A stretch of DNA of 64,000 bases from an uncultured Clostridia bacterium (GCA_944393505.1 CALYAK010000004.1:1-64000), one strand, 5' to 3'. Shown: positions 1 to 9,853, counted from the stretch's first letter. Notes: generated by a model not told the origin, from the letters alone. Program-made: numbers and translations.

Positions 1-1453
1 ATACAAAAGATAACATACACCATAACAGGAACAGCCAAAGGAAATGGAACAATAGCAGGACAAAGTGTAACAACAAATCAAGCAGTAAACATAGGAGAAA
101 CAGAAATAGCAAACAATGGAACATTTACAATAGAAGCAGATGGAACATGGACAGTTACAGCATATGCCTATGACTATTCAGGAAGAAAAACAACAAGTAG
201 TACACTAGTCTTTACAAGAGATACAGTAGCACCAACGATATCGAGTTTTACAAAAACAGCAAGCACATCAACAACAATCAATGTAAGTGTCAGTGCAAGT
301 GAAGAATTTAGTGGATGGGCAACAGGAGGAGGTTATACATATTATTTAAACAATGCAAGTAAGAGTACAACAACAGCAAACACATATCAATATACAGGAT
401 TAGCAGATTTGGGAAGATATACATTAAAGGTAGTGGTAAAAGATAAAGCAGGAAATACAAATGAAAAAAGTATAACAGCTGCAACAACGACAGTAAAAAA
501 CTTTGCCTATACTGGAAACGTTCAATCTATAACAATACCGACAGCAGGAACATACAAGCTAGAAGTATGGGGCGCTCAAGGTGGAAATAGTGGAACAAGT
601 ACTTACGGAGCAGGTGGATATTCGGTAGGAACTATAACCTTAAATGCAGGAACTACTATCTATGCTTACGTAGGAGGAAAAGGCGGTTCTACGTCTGGAG
701 TTTCTGGAGGAAGAGGTGGATGGAATGGTGGAGGAGCTGGTGGATCTGGATATAGTAGTGCGACATATTCACGTGGAGGAAACGGTGGCGGAGGAGCATC
801 AGACTTTCGAATTGCTACGACATCGTCCTATGCTAGAGTTATTGTAGCTGGAGGGGGTGGTGGGAATGGGAGTAATTCAATGTCCGGAAGTAGTTCTTTA
901 ACCGCGACAGAGAAAGCGGGAGGAGCTGGCGGAGGAAGTTCGAGCTTAGCTGGAAGTAGTGGAGGTGGAAATTGGGATGGTAAAGGTGGAGCTAAAGCTA
1001 CGGCAACGTCGGGGGGCTCTGGAGGAGCAAGAGGAGGAAGTAAAAATAGCCAAACGGATCGAATATACTATGCTTCTGGGGGTGGAGGAGGCCGGAGGCG
1101 GTTGGTACGGAGGAGGTGCCGGAGGTGGTGGAGGATTGAATGCGCCGACGGCATATTATGGATCTGCAGGAGGATCAGGAACATTTGGAACAGGAGGAAA
1201 AGGAGGTAAGGCATACCAAGGGGCTCAGACTGCTTATCAAGGAGGATGTGGTGGCTCTGGAGCTGGGGGTTCTGGATACGTATATACATCATCAACAGCT
1301 TCAAGCTATCCATCTGGTTGCTTGCTAAATAGTTCATACTACTTGAGTAACGCAGCAACCTATGCAGGAAATACATCCTTTGTTTCGCCTACTGGTGGAA
1401 ATGAAACAGGACATACTGGAAACGGTTATGCAAGAATAACATTAATAGAATAA
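1..1453 (+). pseudogene. Glycine-rich cell-surface protein, 5'-partial, frameshifted
   Basis: The reading frame is open from the first base, so the start lies upstream. The first part has Ig-like/fibronectin-like beta repeats rich in Thr, Ser and Ala, including the phrase DTVAPTISSF typical of repeat boundaries in large surface proteins. A long Gly-rich domain follows (GGxGG runs, VWGAQGG near the start, TGNGYARI at the end), resembling the Gly_rich (PF12810) family. Frame 1 carries the domain to about 1090. There the sense jumps to frame 2 and continues in good Gly-rich sequence to the stop at 1453. Removing one G around 1085-1095 restores one frame. The role is probably surface display or adhesion. 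The frameshift could be a sequencing error, true decay or phase variation. Confidence 0.75.
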
Positions 1454-1473
1454 TCCATATACTTTAGAATATC

Positions 1474-1513
1474 GAAGAGGAAAGCGCTGCCTATTGCTTT
1501 CCTCTTCATTTTG
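1474..1513 (+). terminator. Rho-independent terminator after the Gly-rich gene
   Basis: A perfect 12-bp stem (1474-1485 with 1496-1507) around a 10-base loop is followed by a short T-rich tail. It lies 20 bases after the stop. Confidence 0.8.
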
Positions 1514-1689
1514 CTTCGTATTTCTTCTCTCTTCTTTCGGTCTTTTTTGATTGCTTTGTTGGAAAATATTGACAGATTGTAAAGAATATGATTAGATAAT
1601 GTTGGTTAAGAAAAATAGCTTTTCTTTCGAAAAAATTAATTCAAGAGAAATTTGTTCAAAGAATTTTATTCAAATATTGATGTCAATGA

Positions 1690-2567
1690 AAATTCAGAGG
1701 AGAAAAGAAATTAAATAAAGTAAAAAATGGTCTTGTAGAAAGGTATATTTTTCATGCCTAAAAATAGGTAGTGAAAAGATTACAAAAAGATTTATAGAAA
1801 AAATCTTGGGAGAAAAAATCGAGAAAGTAGATTTAAGTAAGAATCCCATTTTAAGAAGAGAAACAGTTCATGGAAAGTTAGGCGTATTAGATGTATTAGT
1901 GGAGTTTAATGAAAGTGAGAAGATCAATCTTGAAATGCAGGTAGCAAAAAGAGAAGATATACTAGAAAGACTTTTGTATTATTGGGCCAGGCTATATACT
2001 CGAGGGATACAAGAAGGAGAGGAATATGTAAGGTTAGAAAGAACGATTGTAGTTTTAATTACAGAATTTGAACTAAAAGGGTTAGAAGAGTTAGGATACC
2101 ATACAGAATGGAAGATAATTGAGGAAAAAGGAAGAAAAAAGATTTTGACAGATAAGTTAGAAATTCATATACTAGAATTAAACAAAATCAAGGGGAAAGA
2201 GAATGAGGACGATGAGCTGTTAGATTGGCTGTTTTTCATCGATAACCCGAAATCAGAAAGGGTGAGAGAGGCAATGAAAGAAAATGAAGAATTACAAGAA
2301 GCAAATAAGAAACTAAATCAAATGAGTGAAGAAGAAGAAATGCAAAGGATCGCATGGTGGAGGGAAAAAGCACTACATGATGAAGCATCTTTAAAAGGAA
2401 TGGGAAGAAGAGAAGGAATGGCAATCGGAGAGAAAAAAGGAAGACTAAAAGGAAAACAAGAGGAAAAAGAAGAAATTGCAAAGAAAATGTTGCAAAAGAA
2501 AATGGATCGAGCTAGTATTATGGAATTAACAGGACTAAGTGAAGAAGAATTAAAAAAGTTAGAATAA
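1690..2567 (+). pseudogene. PD-(D/E)XK nuclease family transposase (Rpn-like), 5' end broken
   Basis: The body matches the Rpn/PDDEXK_2 family. It has the GKLGVLDVLVEF strand carrying the catalytic Asp, the LEMQV (E-x-Q) motif, and the LYYWARLYTRG segment, then a Lys/Glu-rich C-terminus ending in ELTGLSEEELKKL. The longest uninterrupted start is a TTG near 1806, which leaves no N-terminal region. Family-like sequence continues upstream in the same frame (ITKRFIEKI) and then in another frame from about 1690 to 1758 (NGLVERYIFHA). The N-terminal part therefore appears split by a frameshift near 1755, and no good start is visible. Intact members act in recombination-promoting DNA cleavage. This copy is probably decayed. 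Confidence 0.6.
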
Positions 2568-2572
2568 TTGCG

Positions 2573-2610
2573 AAAAGGAACAGATTTCATATAAGAGATC
2601 TGTTCCTTTT
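2573..2610 (+). terminator. Terminator hairpin after the PDDEXK gene
   Basis: A 13-bp A/T-then-G/C stem (2573-2585 with 2598-2610) has a 12-base loop; the T run is the 3' arm itself. Confidence 0.6.
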
Positions 2611-2638
2611 GCGTTGTAAAAAAGTTCTTGCTTTTTCC

Positions 2639-2667
2639 TTGTAAAATGTCTAGAAAAATGATAGAAT
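2639..2667 (+). promoter_or_regulatory. Sigma-A promoter of the murB operon
   Basis: TTGTAA (2639-2644), a 17-base spacer and TAGAAT (2662-2667) lie 31 bases before the murB start. Confidence 0.6.
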
Positions 2668-2697
2668 TGTAACGACTATTAGAAAGGATGGGATTGG

Positions 2698-3609
2698 ATG
2701 GAAAAAACGCAGATTTTTCAAGAGTTATCCAAACTAATTAATCCAGAAAATATGAAAATCGATGAACCAATGAAAAAACATACCAGTTTTCACATTGGAG
2801 GAAATGCAGATATTTTCATAAAAGCAAAGTTAAAAGAAGAAATCAAACAAGTAGTTCAGCTTGCCAAAGAAAAGAATGTTCCACTAACAATTGTAGGAAA
2901 TGGAACCAATCTATTAGTAAGAGACAAGGGGATTCGTGGAATTGTATTAAAACCAGAGATTCAAAACATTGAAATAAATGGGGATGTGATTCTAGCTGGT
3001 GCAGGAAATACACTTGCAGAAATTGCATTTAAGGCATACCAAGCAAATCTGAGTGGATTTGAATTTGCAGGTGGAATACCAGGAAGCATAGGCGGAGCAA
3101 TCAAGATGAACGCTGGTGCTCATGGAAGAGAAATGAAAGATGTCGTTGTTGAAACGACTTGCTTAGATCCGAATTTAGAAGAAGTTGTTTTACAAAATTC
3201 AGAGCAAGGTTTTGCTTATCGAACCAGTCATTTCTTTGATCAATTTCAAGAATACATTGTTTTAGGAACAAAATTAAAATTAGAACCGGGACACGGAGAA
3301 GAAATAAAAGGAAAAATGGATGAATATACAGCCTATCGAAAAGAAAAACAACCGCAATATCCTTCAGCAGGTAGTACCTTTAAAAGAGGAAAGGATTTTT
3401 TGACAGCTAAGTTAATTGATGAAGCTGGCTTGAAAGGACTTTCGGTAGGGGGAGCAGAAGTTTCGACACTTCATGCTGGATTTATTATCAACAAAGGAGA
3501 AGCAACAGCAAGTGATGTTCTAGAACTTGTTCAGCAAGTAAAAAGAACTATTCAAGAAAAGTTTCAAAAGACAATTGAGTTAGAAGTGCAAGTAATTGGA
3601 GAGGAATAA
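2698..3609 (+). CDS. murB: UDP-N-acetylenolpyruvoylglucosamine reductase MurB
   Basis: MurB makes UDP-MurNAc by NADPH-dependent reduction of enolpyruvyl-UDP-GlcNAc, a cytoplasmic step of peptidoglycan precursor synthesis. The 303-residue length is typical of the Gram-positive (type II) enzyme. The FAD-binding PP-loop region shows VGNGTNLLV near residue 67 and GFEFAGGIPGSIGGA near residue 120. The YPSAGSTFKR segment near residue 220 carries the catalytic serine, and HAGFIIN occurs in the C-terminal domain. The ATG start has a weak GA-rich ribosome site. The gene heads a collinear run with the YvcK-like gene 23 bases downstream, which is a common Firmicute pairing. Confidence 0.95.
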   Translation: MEKTQIFQELSKLINPENMKIDEPMKKHTSFHIGGNADIFIKAKLKEEIKQVVQLAKEKNVPLTIVGNGTNLLVRDKGIRGIVLKPEIQNIEINGDVILAGAGNTLAEIAFKAYQANLSGFEFAGGIPGSIGGAIKMNAGAHGREMKDVVVETTCLDPNLEEVVLQNSEQGFAYRTSHFFDQFQEYIVLGTKLKLEPGHGEEIKGKMDEYTAYRKEKQPQYPSAGSTFKRGKDFLTAKLIDEAGLKGLSVGGAEVSTLHAGFIINKGEATASDVLELVQQVKRTIQEKFQKTIELEVQVIGEE

Positions 3610-3632
3610 GGAGAAAAAGAGAGGAAGAAAAA

Positions 3633-5204
3633 ATGAAAGGCTTTTTTAAATGGTTTAAATCAAGCACAAAAGTGAAAAGATGGATGTTTCTCATCTTAAT
3701 TGGAATTGTTCTTGCTTGTTATGGAATGGCAAGAATTTTGGTATCGGAAGAGTTAGAGTTTACAGAACTTGCTCAAATTATTGCTACTTTCGTAGTTGGA
3801 TTTGTTTGTATCATTTTAGGAATTATCTATATTCAAAAAAGAACATTAGAGTTATTAGTACAAGAAACTGATTCAAGAAATATTGAAAAAGACGATGTAA
3901 AGTCTTTAATTTTCAATAAAAAAGTATATAACCAAGGACCAAAAGTTGTTGTTATCGGAGGAGGTTCTGGATTAAATACTGTATTAAAAGGCTTAAAACA
4001 TTATACCGATAATATTACGGCGATTGTAACCATATCCGATTATGGAGCAGCTATTTCAAATTCACGAAAAGTACTCGAAACAAAGCCATTAGAAGATATT
4101 ATTGACAGTATGGTTGCATTATCTGGAAATGAAGAAGTGATGAAAGCAATCTTAAAACATGAATTTTCCAGAGGTCGATTAAAAGATCTATGTTTTGGTG
4201 ATATCTATCTATTAGGAATGCAAGAAGTTTTTGGAGATTTTTCAAAATCAATTGAGCAAGCCAAAGATGTATTAAATATTACCGGAAAAGTTTTACCAGT
4301 TACCTTAGATGAAATGACAATTTGTGCAGAACTAGATGATGGAACGGTAATTGAAAGTAGAGAAAAAATACCTGAGGTTGTAAATAGCAAAGTAAGTAAG
4401 ATTAATCGTATTTATTTAAGTCCATCGAATTGTAGACCTGCTGCAGGTGTATTAGAAGCGATTGCGGAAGCTGATGCAATTGTCATTGGACCTGGTAGCC
4501 TATATACCAATGTGATTCCAAACTTACTAGTAAAAGGTGTATCAAAAGCGATTAAAGAATCAAAAGCATTTAAGATCTACATTAGCAATATTATGACAGA
4601 ACCGGGACAAACTGATAACTATACTTTATCGGATCATATTCGTGCAATTGTGGATCATGTGGGAAGAGGAGTAATTGATTACTGTATTTACGATACAGGA
4701 GAAATCGTTCCAGAATTTATTCGAAGATATAACTTAGAAGGTGCAGACTTAATTGAGCAAGATCCAAAAATTGCAAAAACAGAGGACATTTATTTAATTC
4801 AAAGAAACTTATCCTATATCGATGGGGAATATATTCGTCATAATCCAGATGCCATTGCAACTGCCATTATTCAATTAATTTGTGAAGATATGAAATTCCG
4901 CGATAAGCAAAATGATGCACAATATGTCATGTTAAATGATCGTGTGAAGAAAACCAAAAAATCTTTAAAAGCAAATAAACAAGAAGTACCAAAAACAAAG
5001 AAACATGTTGCACAAAGAGGAAAAAGTAAATTCGCAAACAAATATCATGAGAGAATTCTTTCCATCAAAGAAAGTGATGGAAAGGTAAGAAGTGGATCAT
5101 CGAGAAGAGCAAATAGAAGAGAAGAAGAAAAAGCAAAAAAAGCATCCAAAAATAAAAAAGAGAAGAAAGAGAAAAAACAGAAAGCTGAAAAAGCAAAAAA
5201 ATAG
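3633..5204 (+). CDS. YvcK/CofD-like gluconeogenesis factor, membrane-anchored
   Basis: The YvcK family (CofD-like fold) supports growth on gluconeogenic carbon and cell-shape control in Bacillus; the chemistry is not settled. Residues 17-35 and 47-66 form two membrane helices, as in other clostridial members. The Rossmann-like domain starts at VVVIGGGSG (about 105-113). APGSLYTN-type sequence (IGPGSLYTNVIPNLLV) and SNIMTEPGQT are both conserved. The usual DDGGSSG loop after the second strand reads SDYGAA here (135-140), losing the paired acidic and glycine residues. The last 70 residues are an extremely Lys-rich tail. The gene sits between murB and a glycogen debranching enzyme. Confidence 0.85.
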   Translation: MKGFFKWFKSSTKVKRWMFLILIGIVLACYGMARILVSEELEFTELAQIIATFVVGFVCIILGIIYIQKRTLELLVQETDSRNIEKDDVKSLIFNKKVYNQGPKVVVIGGGSGLNTVLKGLKHYTDNITAIVTISDYGAAISNSRKVLETKPLEDIIDSMVALSGNEEVMKAILKHEFSRGRLKDLCFGDIYLLGMQEVFGDFSKSIEQAKDVLNITGKVLPVTLDEMTICAELDDGTVIESREKIPEVVNSKVSKINRIYLSPSNCRPAAGVLEAIAEADAIVIGPGSLYTNVIPNLLVKGVSKAIKESKAFKIYISNIMTEPGQTDNYTLSDHIRAIVDHVGRGVIDYCIYDTGEIVPEFIRRYNLEGADLIEQDPKIAKTEDIYLIQRNLSYIDGEYIRHNPDAIATAIIQLICEDMKFRDKQNDAQYVMLNDRVKKTKKSLKANKQEVPKTKKHVAQRGKSKFANKYHERILSIKESDGKVRSGSSRRANRREEEKAKKASKNKKEKKEKKQKAEKAKK

Positions 5205-5249
5205 TAGAGAAAGAAAAACACAAAAAGATAAAATTTTGGAGGAATACAA

Positions 5250-7283
5250 ATGAAATACACAAATAAAGATGTAGATTTAGAAAATGGTTTGAGAAGAGAA
5301 TGGCTTATTACAAACGGAATCGGTGGTTATGCAAGTTCCACTGTCATTGGGGCCAACACAAGAAAATACCATGGAATCTTAGTTGCTCCTCTTGCTCCAC
5401 CAGCAAGACGTTATCTTCTTTTTTCAAAAATTGATGAGGCAATTGAAATCGATGGAACCAGTTATCCACTTTATACGAATTTAGGAAAGAACTATGTTTC
5501 AGATGGTTATCAATATTTATACAGTTTTGAAAAAGAATACATACCAATCTATACCTATGTAATCCAAGGCATAACCATCAAAAAATTCATCTGTATGCAA
5601 CATGGAAAAAATACAACTACCATTTTATACAATATTCAAAATGGAGATCAAAGAGCAAAACTAAAGTTAGCTCCACTTGTAAACTTCCGTGATTTTCATT
5701 CCATTAGTAAAGACAAAAATTTTGCAGTACAACAAGAAATAAATGGACGAAAAGTAAAAATTGTTATGGAAGATTGCCCTGCTCATCCAGTTTTTATGTA
5801 TGTAACAGAAGGAAAGTATGTGGAACATACCAATGATATTTACCGCAACATGTATTATCCAGAGGAAGAAAAAAGAGGGTTTGATGCAGAGGAGAATCAT
5901 GTTGTTCCAGGTGTTTATGAAATTGATTTAGAGCCAAATGATATCAAATCCATTACCATGGTTTGCTCTATGGAATCCAACATTGAGGAGATCGATGCAC
6001 GTAATATCATTAATCGTGAAATTGTTCGAATTAGTACGGAGTTATATGATTCGGATTTGGTAGAAGATAGAGATAGTGTAGAATATCGTCATTTGATGAA
6101 AGAGTTTATTGTTGCTTCAGATAATTTCCTAGTGAAAAGACCATCGTTTGGATTAGATACAGTAATTGCTGGCTATCCATGGTTTTTGGATTGGGGAAGA
6201 GACACCTTAATTGCTTTTGAGGGATTGTTATTAGTTCCAAGAAGATTTGAAAAAGCGAAAAGTGTTTTAAAATGTTTAGCTAAAAATATGCGTTATGGAT
6301 TAATTCCAAATGGATATGCAGAAGTAGATAGCACGCCATTATATAACAGTGCTGATGCAGCACTTCTCTTGTTTGAAGAAGTGAAAAAATATTTGGATTA
6401 TACGAAAGATTATACTTTTGTACAAGAGCATCTTTTTGAAAAGATGAAAAAGATTATTGAAGCTTATACGATTGGTATTGAAGAAGATGAAAATCATATT
6501 TTTATGGATGATGATTATTTAATTTCTTCTGGAAATGAACACACACAAAATACTTGGATGGATGCAAAAATTGGAAATCAGCCAGTTACGCCAAGAAATG
6601 GAAAAGTGGTTGAAATTAATGCAATGTGGTATAACGCTCTTTGCATCATGCAAGAATTATGCAATAAATTTGGAAAAAAAGACGAAGCAAAAGATTATGG
6701 AAAACTTGCAGATAAGGTTGAAGAATCTTTTGTCGAAGCTTTCTATAACCCAGATAAGAAATGCCTATATGATGTAGTAGGAGATGATAAAGTTCGACCA
6801 AATCAGCTATTTGCTCTAAGTTTAACTTATCCAGTAATTGATCCTACGTCAGATATCGCAGATGAAATAATGGATACGGTTACCAAAAAATTAAAAAATC
6901 CATATGGATTAAAAACATTAGCAAAAGGCGAAAAAGATTATATGGATGTCTATGAAGGAAATGCTGAAAAACGTGACAGAAGTTATCACCAAGGTCCAAC
7001 TTGGCCTTGGCTTGCTGGATTATACTTTGATGCTCTTACCAATCGTATGAAAGCAGAAAAAAATAAAGCGAGAAAACGAGAATTAGAAGAAGAACGAGAC
7101 CAATTTGTAGAGGAAATCGAAGAAACATTTTGTAAAGAATTAGAGGAAGGAAGAACCGTAGGAAGTATTTCCGAAATGTATGATTCAAGACCACCACAAA
7201 TTGCGAGAGGCACAATTGCACAAGCGTGGAGTGTTTCTGAAATTTTTCGTATTATCATCCGAGGAAAATATCGTAAAATCTAA
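5250..7283 (+). CDS. Glycogen debranching enzyme (amylo-alpha-1,6-glucosidase)
   Basis: The protein has 677 residues with two domains: an N-terminal GDE_N beta domain (NGIGGYASSTVIGANTRKYHG near the start) and a C-terminal (alpha/alpha)6 GDE_C domain. Catalytic-region phrases include FLDWGRDTLIAFEGLL (about 310-325), ISSGNEHTQNTWMDAK and YHQGPTWPWL. It hydrolyses alpha-1,6 branch stubs of glycogen or maltodextrin in the cytoplasm. The ATG is preceded by GGAGG. It follows the yvcK-like gene by 45 bases and precedes ruvC by 11, so the three are probably co-transcribed. No other glycogen genes are in view. Confidence 0.9.
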   Translation: MKYTNKDVDLENGLRREWLITNGIGGYASSTVIGANTRKYHGILVAPLAPPARRYLLFSKIDEAIEIDGTSYPLYTNLGKNYVSDGYQYLYSFEKEYIPIYTYVIQGITIKKFICMQHGKNTTTILYNIQNGDQRAKLKLAPLVNFRDFHSISKDKNFAVQQEINGRKVKIVMEDCPAHPVFMYVTEGKYVEHTNDIYRNMYYPEEEKRGFDAEENHVVPGVYEIDLEPNDIKSITMVCSMESNIEEIDARNIINREIVRISTELYDSDLVEDRDSVEYRHLMKEFIVASDNFLVKRPSFGLDTVIAGYPWFLDWGRDTLIAFEGLLLVPRRFEKAKSVLKCLAKNMRYGLIPNGYAEVDSTPLYNSADAALLLFEEVKKYLDYTKDYTFVQEHLFEKMKKIIEAYTIGIEEDENHIFMDDDYLISSGNEHTQNTWMDAKIGNQPVTPRNGKVVEINAMWYNALCIMQELCNKFGKKDEAKDYGKLADKVEESFVEAFYNPDKKCLYDVVGDDKVRPNQLFALSLTYPVIDPTSDIADEIMDTVTKKLKNPYGLKTLAKGEKDYMDVYEGNAEKRDRSYHQGPTWPWLAGLYFDALTNRMKAEKNKARKRELEEERDQFVEEIEETFCKELEEGRTVGSISEMYDSRPPQIARGTIAQAWSVSEIFRIIIRGKYRKI

Positions 7284-7294
7284 GGAGGAAGAAC

Positions 7295-7780
7295 GTGAGA
7301 ATATTAGGAATTGATCCTGGATTTGCCATTACAGGATATAGCATAATTGATTATATCGGAAATAAATTCCATCTCATTCATTCCGGTGCAATACTAACAC
7401 AAGCGGGGGAATCTTTCCCCCTTCGTTTGTTGAAATTGAATACAGAATTAGAAGAGATTATTGATACTTACCAACCAGATGCAGTGTCTGTCGAAGAGTT
7501 ATTTTTTAATAACAATGCCAAAACAGCAATCAATGTAGCTCAGGCAAGAGGCGTTATTTTAGTAACCTGTTGTAAAAAACAAATTCCAACTTATGAATAT
7601 ACACCACTTCAAATTAAGCAAGCTGTAGTAGGATATGGAAGGGCAGACAAAATTCAAGTACAAAAAATGGTAAAAACAATCTTAAATGTTGAAAAATTGC
7701 CAAAACTAGATGATACTACCGATAGTATGGCTGCAGCGATTTGCCATGCACATAGTGCGAAGTTTGCTGTTAAATTATAA
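7295..7780 (+). CDS. ruvC: Holliday junction resolvase RuvC
   Basis: This 161-residue endodeoxyribonuclease cuts Holliday junctions during recombinational repair with RuvAB. The four acidic residues of the RNase H-like fold are recognisable: GIDPG at the N-terminus, VEELFF near residue 68, and the C-terminal DDTTDSMAAAICH segment. The start is GTG, 8 bases after a strong AAGGAGG site. ruvA and ruvB are not beside it, which differs from many bacteria. It is followed by holA after 17 bases. Confidence 0.95.
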   Translation: MRILGIDPGFAITGYSIIDYIGNKFHLIHSGAILTQAGESFPLRLLKLNTELEEIIDTYQPDAVSVEELFFNNNAKTAINVAQARGVILVTCCKKQIPTYEYTPLQIKQAVVGYGRADKIQVQKMVKTILNVEKLPKLDDTTDSMAAAICHAHSAKFAVKL

Positions 7781-7797
7781 GAAGGGAGATTAAAAGC

Positions 7798-8791
7798 GTG
7801 CCAGGTAAAAATCCAAATCTATCTTTGCTTTATGGAAAAGATACCTATTTTTTAGAAAATGCACTCAAGAAAATAAAAAAAGATTTTGGAACTTTGGTAA
7901 AAGGAATCAACTTTATTACAATTGAGCAAACAAATGTGAATGCCATGATTTCTGAGATTGAAACACCTGCGTTTGGCTATGAAAAAAAGTTTATTCTGGC
8001 AAGAGATACGGGACTATTTAAAAAAGCAGGAAAGAAGACAAAAGGATCTCAATCAGAATGGATTCAAAAAATTGCAGAATATATCCAAGAACATCAGGAA
8101 GAAATGAAGGAATCGGTACTGCTTGTTTTTGTGGAAGAAGAAGTAGAAAAAAATGAGCTATACAAGACGATTGAAAAATTTGGAGTCGTGCAAGCTTTTG
8201 AAGAAGAAAAACCAGCTCAGATTGTTACGAGGCTAAAACAGATTTGCCAAGCCTATGGAGTAAAAGCAGATCAACCCACTTTACTCTATTTGGTAGAAAT
8301 GTGTGGAACCAATATGCAAGACTTAATCAATGAAATTAGAAAACTGATTGAATATGCCGGAAAAGGTGGAACCATTACAAAAGAAGCAATTGATTTACTT
8401 TGTGTTCGAAAAATGGATGCAGTTATTTTCCAACTAACTGATTATTTAGGAAAAAAAGAAATTCGGAAATGCTTTTGGCGTATTAAAAGATCTTAAGTAT
8501 CAGAAAGAACCAACACAAAAAATTTTAATTACCTTATACAATCATTTTAAAAAGCTATATATCACCAAAAAAGCAATCGAATTAGGCAAACAAGACTTAG
8601 TTTCTGTTTTGAATTTAAAACCAAATCAAGAATTCTTGGTTTCGAAATATAAAATGCAGGCGAGTCGTTTTCAAACTTCAAATTTAAGAAATTTATTAGA
8701 AGATTTAGCGAATTTAGATTATCAATCAAAGCAAGGTACCGTAGATATTGACATAGGATTAGAAGTAACATTATGTCATTATTGCTCATAA
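7798..8791 (+). pseudogene. holA: DNA polymerase III delta subunit HolA, single-base frameshift
   Basis: The delta subunit is the clamp-loader wrench that opens the beta sliding clamp. The GTG-started frame (7798-8496) shows the N-terminal LLYGKDTYFLE motif, then the AAA-like region (CGTNMQDLINEIRKL) and the LVFVEEEVEKN segment. It then falls out of frame near 8467. The remainder continues in frame +1 (NAFGVLKDLKYQKEP to LEVTLCHYCS, ending at 8791), giving a full delta length of about 330 residues. Deleting one A from the AAA at 8467-8469 repairs it. holA is essential, so an assembly error is more likely than a true knockout. The position just before gpr is the usual clostridial neighbourhood. 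Confidence 0.85.
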
Positions 8792-8800
8792 AGAATCCTT

Positions 8801-8830
8801 GTATAAAATACCTCAAAAAGTCCGATACTA
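8801..8830 (+). promoter_or_regulatory. Forespore sigma-G/F-type promoter of gpr
   Basis: GTATA (8801-8805), an 18-base spacer and GATACTA (8824-8830) fit the sigma-G consensus GHATR-N18-CATNHTA with one mismatch. gpr is a known forespore gene, so the match is expected by function. Confidence 0.5.
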
Positions 8831-8865
8831 AATGAAAAAAGTATGGAGAAAAGAGGTATTTTTTT

Positions 8866-9801
8866 ATGGTAAATTTTCGAACAGATCTTGCTTTGGAAAG
8901 AAGAGAAATCTATCGCAAAGCAAACCAATTGGAAAAGGAAATCGAAGGAATTGAAGCTGAAGAAGAAAAAGTAGATGACAAAATTGTGGTAAATCGTGTA
9001 AAAGTAACAACTTCAAATGGTGAAGAAGCAATTGGAAAACCAATTGGTAACTATATTACGGTGGATTTAAAAGAATTGAAAACAGCAACCGAAGAAGATA
9101 TTGAAAAAGCATCGAACGTTGTTACGAAAGAGTTGAAAGAATTAATTGGACAACATATTGGTCCACAAGATAGTATTTTGGTAGTAGGTCTTGGAAATGA
9201 ATATGTAACACCAGATGCGTTAGGACCAAAGGTGATTACGCAAATTGATGTAACAAGACATATTTTAAACTATATGCCAGAGATTTTAGATTCGAAAACA
9301 AGAGAAGTAAGTGCTGTATCACCGGGCGTTTTAGGAACAACTGGAATTGAAACACAAGAAATTTTAAAAGGAATTGTCGAAAACGTAAAACCAAAAATGC
9401 TCATTGTAATTGATGCATTGGCATCAAAAAGTATTGAAAGAATTAGTAGTACGGTTCAAATAGCTGATACTGGAATTGTTCCAGGAGCTGGTGTTGGAAA
9501 TACGAGAAAAGAATTAAGCCAAAACTCTCTTGGAATTCCAGTAATTGCAGTTGGGATTCCAACGGTTGTGGATCTTGCAACGATTACCGATGACTGTTTA
9601 GATCTTTTTATCACAAAGCTACAAGATGAAGCCAAATCCAATGACTATTTAAATTCTTTAAAAGAACAAGATAATTATGAAGAAATTAAAGAAGCGTTAG
9701 TTCCCAATGGATATAACATGATTGTAACACCAAAAGAGATTGATGAATTAATTGAAAATATGAGTAGTGTTGTAGCAAGAGGAATTAATTTTGCAATGTA
9801 A
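8866..9801 (+). CDS. gpr: Spore germination protease GPR
   Basis: GPR is the endopeptidase that degrades small acid-soluble spore proteins at germination; it is made in the forespore as a zymogen. The 311-residue product starts NFRTDLALERRE, which matches the pro-sequence and cleavage region. It carries the conserved core VVGLGNEYVTPDALGPKV, VSPGVLGTTGIET, and IVPGAGVGNTRKELS. The ATG follows an AGAGG ribosome site inside a short inverted repeat. GPR is restricted to endospore formers, so this gene is the best evidence in the window that the organism sporulates. Confidence 0.95.
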   Translation: MVNFRTDLALERREIYRKANQLEKEIEGIEAEEEKVDDKIVVNRVKVTTSNGEEAIGKPIGNYITVDLKELKTATEEDIEKASNVVTKELKELIGQHIGPQDSILVVGLGNEYVTPDALGPKVITQIDVTRHILNYMPEILDSKTREVSAVSPGVLGTTGIETQEILKGIVENVKPKMLIVIDALASKSIERISSTVQIADTGIVPGAGVGNTRKELSQNSLGIPVIAVGIPTVVDLATITDDCLDLFITKLQDEAKSNDYLNSLKEQDNYEEIKEALVPNGYNMIVTPKEIDELIENMSSVVARGINFAM

Positions 9802-9815
9802 AATCGAAAATCAGA

Positions 9816-9850
9816 AAACAGACCACGGAAAATTGTGGTCTGTTTGTTTT
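9816..9850 (+). terminator. Terminator between gpr and traX (convergent)
   Basis: An 11-bp stem (9816-9826 with 9835-9845) has an 8-base loop and a T-rich tail. It stops gpr transcription and overlaps the approach to the oppositely oriented TraX gene. Confidence 0.8.
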
Positions 9851-9853
9851 TGC

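Noticed and set aside
5045-5262. Minus-strand hydrophobic frames opposite the Lys-rich tail of the YvcK-like gene
   Set aside because: They are the complement of AAA/AAG-rich codons; such shadows read as Phe/Leu-rich and have no ribosome site.
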